Source: Phoronis australis
Taxonomy: Eukaryota > Phoronida > Phoronidae
Length of the DNA: 62,000 bases
Direction of reading: 5' to 3'
NCBI GenBank assembly: GCA_002633005.1
Contig: NMRA01000071.1
Span: 99,339 to 161,338 of the forward strand
The translations under genes and the position numbers were made by a program. Positions 13,501-25,500 of the stretch are shown here, piece after piece. The number at the start of each line of letters is the position of its first letter. The first letter of the stretch is position 1. The notes beneath the pieces are model-generated. The model was not told the origin of the DNA. It searched no databases and saw nothing but the letters and a program-made list of their open reading frames with translations.

Positions 13501-16500
13501 TCTGATTGACAGCTTTTAAATATAGGGTCTGATTGACAGCTTTTAAATATAGGGTCTGATTGACAGCTTTTAAATATAGGGTCTGATTGACAGCTTTTAA
13601 ATATAGGGTCTGATTGACAGCTTTTAAATATAGGGTCTGATTGACAGCTTTTAAATATAGGGTCTGATTGACAGCTTTTAAATATAGGGTCTGATTGACA
13701 GCTTTTAAATATAGGGTCTGATTGACAGCTTTTAAATATAGGGTCTGATTGACAGCTTTTAAATATAGGGTCTGATTGACAGCTTTTAAATATAGGGTCT
13801 GATTGACAGCTTTNCATTCTAACATACCACATCATACAGTGTTACGTTCATTCTAACATACTACATCATACAGTGCTACGTCCATTCTAACATACCACAT
13901 CATACAGTGTTACGTTCATTCTAACATACTACATCATACAGTGCTACGTTCATTCTAACATACCACATCATACAGTGCTATGTTCATTCCAACATATCAC
14001 ACTATACAGTGTTACGTTCATTCTAACATATCATAGTGTTACCTTCACTCTAATATACCATATCACTCAGAGTTACCTTCATAATAACATATCAAATCAT
14101 ACAATGTTACCTTCATTCTAACACAGGATATTGTACTTGTTACCTTCATTATAACGTGGCACATTGCAAGGGTGTAACCTTCATTCTTATGAAACCTATT
14201 GTATAGAATTGCCTTCAATCCAGAATGTTAATGGAAATTGGTTACCTTCATTCTAAAGAATGTAATACTGGTCAGGAGGTCGACTGTTGACTTGAGATCT
14301 TGAAGGCGAGCAGGATCTGATGCTGGGAAGTATTTCTGCAACAGTTTACATAATATATTATGTAAAGCATAACACCAAGATTCACGCGAATGAACAAACT
14401 ATATTAAGTAAATGGACATTGCGTTATTAAAATAGAAAATATTGTGGATTTGTTTTGGATATGAGAGTCTACAATCAATTGGAGGATTTAACAGTATGTA
14501 ATACCAGTTTTAAGTAAGAGCACACTTACCCTATATTCAGACAAATCAATCCTCAAGGAATTGTGTAACTGATCAAGAAGCTTCACAAACTTTTCTTTCT
14601 GAAAAATTCAAAGGAATAATAATTACTCAGAATATACACAAGAGCAATACAGGGCATTCACATGCACCTACAATGTGCATCACACACAACACAGTGTTAA
14701 TATGAACACACCATACACATCACTTACATTACAAGGTGTTGATATGAGCCCACCACGCGCATCGCATACAGCAAAGAGGGATTATATGCACAACTTACAG
14801 TTAGCCCTCATGAGGGGCTATTTGATGGTGAATACAGCTTACACTTAGCCCTCATGAGGGGCTATTTGATGGTGAATACAGCTTACACTTAACCCTCATG
14901 AGATGCTACACTGATGGCGAATACAACTTACACTTACAGTAGCCCTCATGAGGGGTTACACTAAAAGGTGAATACCAGATACACATAGCACAAGTTTAAC
15001 AAACATCAATGAATCTATTTAGTGATAGTCAGTTGTATACCTACCCCAAAGTTGGATGCTGCAAATCGATCACTGGCCGAAACATGGCGTAAGGCTATTG
15101 GATGTGCATAGAAAGCATTGATGTTAGCCAGTAGAGTACTCATGACAGCTGGGCAGCCTGGAGACATGTACTTGGTGAGAAGACATGAGAAATGTCTGTA
15201 ATAATAAAACACATGAGAGAGATGTTTGGAAAGAGATGTGCAACATTATAACATATCATAAGTAATGAAAAGATAGCAAAGGCACAACACACCAGAGGCA
15301 AGAGCAGAACAGTGTCGCCCCACTGTGTCCACCTTAAACAACAGAGATAAAGGGTGCTACTGTTTAGCGCGTGGCAGTTGCACCAATTCTCCATCAGTGC
15401 TGCTCTCTTCATTATCAAACGTTGATCCAAAAACAACTTAGCTAATGATGAGACAGAAGGGAAGAAAATCCTAACTGCTACAAGAAAACATGAAGTACTA
15501 AACATTCTATGATCATCAAGGATTATAAAAGTATAGGGTCTACAATTCATAGTTAAAAAGTTATCTAAATAAGTAAATAAAACAACAGAATGGATCAACT
15601 GAAATTTTCAGATGAAATAACGTCCTTTGTCAACAGAAACAGATTTTACTTTATTTTACTTCATTTCTGTCAAGTGGGTCCTGCATAACCTTAACCTGAC
15701 CATCAACTCATCCACAACATAGACTTACGTCATTGCCTGGTACATGGACTCTATTCCAACCATCAACTTATCCACAACGTAAGACTTACGTCATTGCCTG
15801 GTATATCGACTCTATTCCATATCTCATTGCAAATTCGTCCACAATTTCTTGTCCTGGTTCATCAAAGTACACTTTCCATGCTTCATCCTAGTTAGCACAA
15901 AGCAAATCATATTAAATCTATTAACAAACTATGTCACTGTTTATTGATTTAGCCACAACACAATAAGCTAAAGATCACTTAGCATAATACATGAAGGTCT
16001 CTTAGCACAATACATGAAGGTCTCTTAGCATAATACATGAAGGTCTCTTAGCATAATACATGAAGGTCTCTTAGCATAATACATGAAGGTCTCTTAGCAT
16101 AATACATGAAGGTCTCTTAGCATAATACATGAAGGTCTCTTAAGCACAATACATGAAGGTCTCTTAGCATAATACATATTAAGATCCCTCACCATAATAC
16201 ATATGCCAATTAATCTTATTGAAGTGTTCTGACATCATTTGATTAAGACCACTTACCACAAGAAAACTGGTTTCAATTTGTTTCAAACTGAATTGAGAAG
16301 TGAATTCTAGGCTAGCAAACAGACAACAGTTCATTATTCCTTGACACCATGCTCTGTGCATAGAATGAAACATCGAGACACCATACTCCATGCATAGAAT
16401 GACACGATGTGACATCAAGCTCCATGCATAGAGTGACACTATGTGACACCATGCTCTTTGCATAGAGTGACACTATGTGACACCATGCTCTGTGCATGTA

Positions 16501-19500
16501 ATGACACTACGTGACATCAAGCTCCATGCATAGAATGACACTACGCGACACCATGCTCTGTGCACAGAATGACATGACGTGACATCAAGCGCCGTGCATA
16601 GAATGACACGTCGTGACATCAAGCTCCGTGCATAGAATAAAATGTAGTGACACCATGCTCCGTGTATAGAGTGACGCAATGTGACAAGCTAACTTGTTTT
16701 GTCTGGTCTTGAACAATAATGATGTCAAATCAACGATAATTTGATGAAAGGCAGGATATGAGACCAATTTCATAATGGTAAGTAGTCTAAAAAGCTAGAA
16801 AGCAGATTTAATGAGGCTTTAGTACATCAAATGATGGATGTGAGGTAGAAAGTAGACAGAGACAAAACATTTAGTTCATAACCGCAAGCGCTGGGTACAG
16901 AACAACTAACGCTGGGTAGGAAACAACTAACGCTGGGTAGAGAACAACTAACGATGGGTACAGAACAACTAATGATGGGTACAGAACAACTAACGCTGGG
17001 TACAGAACAACTAACGCTGGGTAGAGAACTAACGCTGGGTACAGAACAACTAACGCTGGGTACAGAACAACTAACGATGGGTACAGAACAACTAACGATG
17101 GGTATAGAACAACTAATGATGGGTACAGAACTAACGATGGGTAGAGAACAACTAATGATGGGTACAGAACAACTAACGATGGGTACAAAAGGATGTGTTA
17201 GGTAAAGGAAAGCAATGGAAAGAATGCAATGTGTCAATTCTAAGACATTAGCATGAGGTCACTGTGAATTGTGTCATATATTAGGAAACTTTGGTTAACA
17301 TATCTTGGTTCATTAATTGATATTTCAAAAGGATTTGCCTTTTTATAAGCCATAATTACATCCCACCACACAGCAGTGGAAATGTGGCGGCATCAAAATT
17401 GAATGAAAGGTGTTAAAATACTATTTACAAGTTAATTTGGAGAAAACGAATGTTGTGGTATTTAAGCGAGGGGGCCTACTTTCAAATAATGAAAGGTTGG
17501 TTTTTGGCAACAAGAAAGTAGATACCAAATCGTACTATAAGTACCTAGGAGTCACATTCTCCTGCAGACTTGAATGGACAGAGTGTTGTAGAGTACTTGC
17601 AAGCCAAGCTCGAAAAGCAATGAGCAGTATTAAAGCCACTCTGTCAAAATTTAACTGTATTTCCCATGGAGAGCATTTTAAACTCTTTGACACTATGATA
17701 ATGCCTATATTAACATAAAGTGCAGATATATGGGAACATCAATGTGTGAAACTATAGAAAAAGTTCATAATGATTTCTGTAAATATGTTCTGAAATTGAG
17801 TATTAAAATGCCAAATGCTATGGCTCGTGGTGAATGTGGGAGAAAATTGTTAATTACAAAATATATTTGTAAACCAATTACCAACTGGACAAAATTACTT
17901 GATATGGAAGAGCATACTAGGTACCCACTGAAATATTATAGTATGCTTAGGGAACAAGGTGAAAATGGTAACTGTAACTGGGCTAACCGTGTCAAAGAAA
18001 TTTTGTATCAGTACGGCTATGGAGAAGTGTGGTTATTTGGCCCAGGCAGTAGTGCTGAATAATGGTATTCAAACAGAGATTACTGGATTGTGGCGTACAG
18101 GAATGGCAACTGGAAATAGGTACCGCAAATAAATATGAATTTTATAGTGTTATTAAACGTGATCTTGTTAGCGAGCAGCATGTGAATTGTTTAAGTGCTT
18201 ATTCAAGAAGAACACTTGCGCAATTTTGATCTTCAGGTCACTCACTTAAAGGAGAATGCCACCCAAAAAAACAACCTATTTTGTATCAATTTAGATCGAG
18301 TAGTTCTACTCGATAACGGCACGTTCGGTTGCGTTACCTGACAGCAGACGGAGGTGTTGAAATTATCCAATGACATCATTGGTTTCACACGCAGCCTGTT
18401 CAGCAGTTCACAACACGGGTTACGGGGGTCAACTTATCGCTTGAATTCATCGTTTAACACCAATAAATCATCAAACTTGGAAGTAAAACTCTTAAAAATA
18501 CACAGTTCTCATAAAAACGTGTTGTTTTATTTCGCTGTTTTGGATTTATTGGTATTTTCACACACCGTAGCCAACAAAGTTCGGCAGGCCAATTTACCAA
18601 GATCCGTAGCAGGAGTTTGGGGTCTGTTCGGAGATAAATTTGAAGTATTCTTCCGTGAAATACAGACAGGAGAACCTAGATCTGTGTTGTTTAGACTTGT
18701 GAGTTTTTGAGTTCTAAACACACAAAACGCTCATTATCCCGGCCAGTGGCTCGGAACCCGACCAGGCTCGTCGCGGCCGCTGGGACTGGCATGAACATAA
18801 ACCAGCTCGAGTTGGAAACTAAACCTCCAGTCACAAAAAGACTATAATAGTGAGCCACAGAAATAATGTGCACGTATTTATGTAAATTAGCCACGAAACT
18901 GAGAATCTACTAAATAAACTTGTTGGGGGCCGCCTTCCACAGACTGTCAGGGCAAAGGTTGTACAGTAACAATGATTTGAATAATGCATTCGTATTTCTA
19001 AATAAAGATTCCCCTATTACGTGACCATACCATATAAAATGAAGTAATTGTTTCCCAACAGCTTTCTGTCAGCAAACACTGAATTAGCATGCGCTCACAC
19101 GGCCTCGGTGCCCGGTAAATTATTTTATTGCTAGTATCAAAAGCCAGTAATGCAGTGGTTTATTCATTGCTGGCTTCTCAACATTTGCACTCACCAATAT
19201 TACAAAAGCATTACAAATTGTATCTAATGTGACAGACTTTGTTTCAGTTTTATATAAACATTGGTTAGGATGAGAATAATTCATGGTGAAACAGAACGCA
19301 GAATAATAAACGTCTACATGGCAACTCGCCCGGCGCCAATCCCGACTTAGTCAAGAGCTCATTCGATGAAGACTTCACGGGTCAGATCGTTAGGTTTCAC
19401 ACTGATCAAGAAATACTAGACAGGCGCCGTGAGCATGCAACGAAACGTATGGATAGTTCTTCGGTAAGCCGGAATTCGTCAGAGAAATCATTGTCGACGA

Positions 19501-22500
19501 AATGCCGGCCACAGTCACGCAGATGTTTCACGGCCTCATATTTGCTATTGACAGCGTACTTTTCATTCTTCATTACCGCAAGTCACTTCCTAAGCATTTC
19601 GGGCTCTCGAGGAAGTCGAAAAAATGATATACCCGCTTTCTTTGCAGCTTCATAGTTCGGACAAGCGGGAATGATACACAGCAACATAGCGGCATTCACT
19701 CAGCATATGAACCACTGACGTCGCTAGCGTCGTTTCTCACCTTCCTCACAGGTTAACGCGACACCTCTTGGCAAGGTAAGGTCGACCGTATGCGAGGCGA
19801 TGTGGGAATAAACCGATTAAGACGGCAAAAAAGACTAATTAAATCGGGTGGCATTCGCCTTTAAGAGAAGAACTGCTCTCCGTGTAAATACTCTGAATAT
19901 ACGTTTGAATTTATGTATCTATGTATGTATGAGTAGGCAAAGCCTACGATGTACAATGCAGTAGGATGAAATCTCTAATCCGCATCACATAGGATCTGTA
20001 GGTAGTGCTGAATACCTGTCCACCAAAGACCTGATCGCCGTCTGGCGGCTAGCCAATTTCAATATGGTGTTAGCTATTTCAATATGGTGTTAGCTATTTC
20101 AATATGGTGTTAGCTATTTCAATATGGTGTTAGCTATTTCAAAAGTCAGCTATTGATGGGCATAAGAGAGCAGGTTCTGGTGAAAACATGCAGATTGTCT
20201 ACACAATGAGGGATGCAGATTGTCTACACAATGAGGGTCAGTGAAAAACATGCATTTACTTGGACTCAACTGATAATACAAGACACTTGGAGAAAACAGG
20301 AGACAGAACATCTAACAAATGAAGACATGCTATACACATGCCAGTACATACTACACGCTTTACCCCTTTAGCAGATGGCAGTTTCACTTGACCTCCAGTC
20401 TTTTCACACAAGTAATGGAACAAGTTCTGAAACAACACATATTGTCACCTATAGATGGTGCTGAAGCAGCTTATAAATCTATATTACTCACTATGTGAGT
20501 GTAAGAGTATGGACCAAGCCAATATTCACGAGATAATACCTACAACAAGAGCAACGCAGAACAATGAAATGCATCCGAAAATGCACAGCAAACGGTGTGC
20601 TTCTATAGGTGTTTATTTGTACCAAAAATGGCCACTAGATGGTGCAAAATATGTTGAATCCATTAGAAAACGGGAACATGCCATCGCTTTTTTGATAGAA
20701 AGATATTTATCAAATTTCATCAAAATCTGTCAAGGAAATTCAGAGAAACAAGGGAAAAAGGAAAAAAATGAAATTGCCACCAGGGCACAGCGTTCGGCGG
20801 ACCCGAAAGTCATTGTCGTTTGTTGTCAACTTCAGATCAATACATTTACTAAATTTAATAAAGATACTGCAGTGGGCTTAGAAGACAGTGTTAAGGTTAC
20901 GAAACAAAACAAAACAAAACTGCCACTAAGAGGCGCCAGTCACATTAAATACACTTGCAAAATTTAGTAAAGATCCTACAGAGTGTTTAGGAGATACAGC
21001 CATGGGAGAAAAGAAAATGCCCTAGGAGGCGCCACAGTAGTCGAAGTTGTCGGAAATTCATCGTCGGCCGTCCTCTTCATAGTAAGAACATAGCCGCCAA
21101 TTTTCACGATATCATCCTTAGGGCAGTTCAATTGATAGAGGCGCAGACACCAAAAAACAGACTCAAAACAGTAAAAATGGCCATTAGGTGGCACAAAATA
21201 CCTCGAATCCATCAGAAAACGGGAGGATAGGACCATCTCACTAATAGATGGCTATATGCCAAAAGTCATCGCCATCCATTGTCAACCTCATAGGAATAAA
21301 CTGGCGAAATTAAGTAAAGATCCTGCAGCATTTAGGAGATACAGCCATGGGCGCAAAAAAAACAAAACTGCCACTAGTCAGAGAGGATGCGCCACAGTAG
21401 TCGAAGTCGTCGGAAAATCATTGTCAGCCGTCCTCTTCATAGTAAATACATGCCAATTTTCAAAATCATCCTTAGAGCGGTTTGGTCGATAGAGGGGCAG
21501 ACACCAAAAAACTCGAGAACAATAGAATGGCCACTAGATGGCGCAAAATTCCTCGAATCTATCCGAAAAACAGAAGGATAGCTTTGCCTCACCAAGAGAT
21601 GCCTATATGCCAAATTTTATGAAAAACCATTGAGGACCTTTGAAGATACAGCGGTAAAAGTAAATAACTTTTTTGCCACTAGGGGGCACACTGGTAGTCG
21701 CATCTGTCTGAAAGTTCGCTCATAGCGTCCAATACATGAAAGGAACTCATGTGCAGGCTTGTGTTTTGAATATATGCCGGACGGATGCCGGACGGGGATG
21801 ATCGCACATTATGTCCACATAAAAATATGTGGACGCATCAAAATATAACAAAATATTATCTCCATTTCGGCTAAAGCCTATAAACCAAGGGATGCGCATT
21901 AATAATTGGTGCATGATCAGGACAAGCTGGACTACAAAGCATAATACTTACAATGAATAGACACGGGTGTAGGGACAAACATTTGGCAAAGTACTTACAA
22001 TGAATAGACATGGGTGTAGGGATAAACATTTGTCAAAGTACTTACAATAGCTAGGCTAGGCGTAGCAAGAATTATCATGTAGCACGACTACATGCTCAGT
22101 GCACCAATTTAGTGCCTTTGTTTGAGTAGCTTGTGTAAACGTTTATTGTACATGGTAGGCTGTCATAATCACTTAAACTCCACAAAGATGAGTACAGTAG
22201 TATAGACCAGACATGCATGTGTACGTACCTCGTGTAAACACGTATATTGCACATGGTAGAGTGCCGTAATCACTTGATCTTAAAGTCCACAAAAAGACAT
22301 GCATGTGTACGTACCTCGTGTAAACACGTATATTGCACATGGTAGGGTGCCATAATCACTTGATCTTAAACTCCATGAAGATGAGTACAGTAGTATAGAC
22401 CAGACATACATGTGTACGTACCTCGTGTAAACACGTATATTGCACATGGTAGGGTGCCACTTTCTCTTCACCCTTAATCTCCACACTAATGTGTAATCGA

Positions 22501-25500
22501 ATAGCACCAGATACAGCAGACTTGTCAGTTCTTTTTTCTACAAAAAGACAAACCACCATCACTCCATTTTATATTCAAATTGTTTCACTTATAATACATA
22601 GAGTCCCTCAACTTAAACAAATGAGTTTGGCTCATGTAAAATTTTAATACTACTTGGAAATAAAAGAGCCAGAACCTTTATGTACAACATAATTTATGTC
22701 AAGTGGACAAAACCAAGGTCACGACAAGTAAGAATCATAGCTGAGATTATTGGTGTTTTAGCTGATGAAGTACACAGTTAAGCAATGAAATATTATTTTA
22801 AAAAACAACAGACAAAAAGATACATAGGACACAAGACCCATTTATCAAAGAAAAATTAACATATTATCACAATGTTCAATCATACACATGACAATATAAT
22901 ACACAACAATACAATATAATACAATGTAACACAATACAATATAATACAATGTAACACAATAATACAATACAATCAGATACAATTCCTACATCTTAGATTC
23001 AATTCTGCTAAGTGACTAGTTTTCAATATTTACACAGCTGAGAAAAAAACATAGTCCTGAGCCAATTTAGACACGGGCAACTGATGAATGAATTTAACAA
23101 CTTATCAAAGCATATTAAACATTAAAAAACAGGGTAAAAACTTGGGTGGGTTAATAAACATAAGTCTTGAGGCTGTGAATGCATTAACAGTATTTGAAAG
23201 AAACACACTACAAATGTTTTGTGTCACAACAATGAAACTGATAGGGACACTGCAGGGTCACACAAGCCACCAACAAGGTTGCTATTTGAAATACAGGTTC
23301 ATAACCATCAACATAATAAATAGACGGAACATGGTAAAATGAGCAGTGAGAAATAAAGGTCACTTTAGGTTAAAGCCCTCATCAACATAATATATACATA
23401 TATATAGCCTCATTAACATAACATATCAAACATGGTCTATATAAACAGTAAGCAACAAGGTCACTAAACTCTCATCAATTTGGGACAATATGGCAGACAT
23501 GAGAATTTTTATTTTCTCGTGTTTTTCATAAATGACACGTAGCATCAAATTGGTGCTTGAAGTTAGTTACTGTCAGTAGCTCCCAACAAAAATATGAAAA
23601 TGTGAGGAAATCCAGAGCAATGCCTTGAAAAATGAACAAGATCACATAAGGTCAGTGACCTGCGCCCACAATGCATCACAAAAGATGTTTCTGAGGGTAA
23701 CTAGAAGGTGCTATAATAGTAGTTGAATCCTCTCGAAAATCACATAATGCCAGAGCATTGTCTTCATGTATCCCATAATGCCTAATAAGGGCATTGTCTT
23801 CATATATCTCTGAGTCAAGTTTTATTCAGCTCATTCACTTCACAAGATATTCACAAAATTAATGCTATTCCACCAAACAATACCTGAAAAGCTCCTTACA
23901 AAGAACAAAATAGTGCTGCCACATGGTCATCATACACCAAATGATATGTAAAGTTTGGTTAAAATCCGTCAACCGATTCCATAGATACCATCCATGAACA
24001 CTCTTCATCTAACAAAACTTGACAAGCTCATTATCATGTTGATGCAGTGGCAAATCCAGCCTAAAAGCGATGGGCGTGGCAGATTGTCATCGCATGGCTG
24101 TGTCAAGCGATGGGCGTGGCAGATTGTCATCGCATGGCTGTGTCAAGCGATGGGCGTGGCAGATTGTCATCACATGGCTGTGTCAAGCGATGGGCCTGGC
24201 AGATTGTCATCACATGGCTGTGTCAAGCGATGGGCGTAGCAGATTGTCATCACATGGCTGTGTCAAGTTTTGTTGACATTTGGAATTACTCTTCTACCAA
24301 ACAACACATGAAAACCAAAGGAGGTGAGCACTACATACCAGTAAATCCACCCAAAATATTGATGGTGATGGCGCATTGTCATCACATTCCTGTTTTATTT
24401 GTTTAATTTCAATAAAATGTGACAATCGGTTCTCCAGATATCATCCGGAAATGATCTTTCCCAAAATTGCCACCAGGAGGTGCTTCAATAGTCAAATCCA
24501 ACTGAAAATTAAATAATACCAGCGCACGGACATCATATACGTCTGTGTCAAGTTAACCGAAATCCATCAGTCCGTTCCCTTGATATCATCTGGAAACACT
24601 CAAACAACACTTGAAAACCACCTGCAGAGAACAAAACCCCAAGGAGCTGCAATGGTCAAATCAATGCGAAAATTTAAAAGTGTTGGCGCATTCACATTAT
24701 ACACCTGTTCCTCTAGTTTTACTGAAGTCCGTCAATCGGTTCTCTAGACATCATCCAAAAGCTCTTCCCCAAAATCGCCACTATGAGGTACTCCACGGTT
24801 AAATCCACCAAAAATTCAAATTGTGCTGGCATTATCACCATATGCCACTGAGTAAGGCTTCATTGATATCCAATAATCGGTTATCTAGACATCATCTGGA
24901 AACATTCTTCCCCCCAACCAATACTTGCAAAAACCCTTCTCAAGAAAAAAGGCCACTAGTTGCAGTAGCAGTTGAATCAGCCGAGCAGAGCATTGATATC
25001 TCATACCTATACGTCAAGTTTCTTTAAATTCGTCAATAGGATCTCTAGATCTCAAACAGAAATGCTTTACCCCACACTTTGCACCAGGAGGTGCTACAGT
25101 AGTATGATTGAAAATAAAATGGTGTCGGCGGATTGATATCATATATCTCAGCATCAACTTTCAACAAAATCCATCTACTGGTTCTTTAGCTATCATCCAG
25201 ACACCCTCTTCCCCAAACAACACTAGATAAGCCAATTTCCAAAACAAAAAAGAGCCACTAGAAGGTGATACAATGATCAAATCCACCCAAAAATTAGAAG
25301 GTGCTACCGCACTGTCATTACAAACCTGTGTGTCAACTTTTATTGAAATCCTTCACTGGGTTCTTTACATATCACCGAGAGGAGGCAGTGTGGCCTAGAG
25401 TGATAGGTGTCAGTTTTCTTTACATGAGGTCATGGGTTTAGAGTCCCACCAGGTTACACTGCTAAACCCGTGAGTCAAATTTCTAGCTCCTCAGCTTGGT

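Larger units (their letters stand above)
15898..17290. other. UNC13 intron segment with three stacked arrays
   Basis: Holds the arrays at 15978-16170, 16340-16690 and 16880-17195, with AT-rich spacers. No gene seen. Confidence 0.6.

Noticed and set aside
9359-13835. Two very long minus-strand ORFs (over 1400 codons) of a 9-residue repeat
   Set aside because: They are the translation of a 27-base satellite whose period is a multiple of three; two frames are open, and there is no codon bias, signal peptide or splice context.
16179-17237. Clustered ORFs rich in repeated short peptides
   Set aside because: Translations of the 34-bp and 21-bp arrays.
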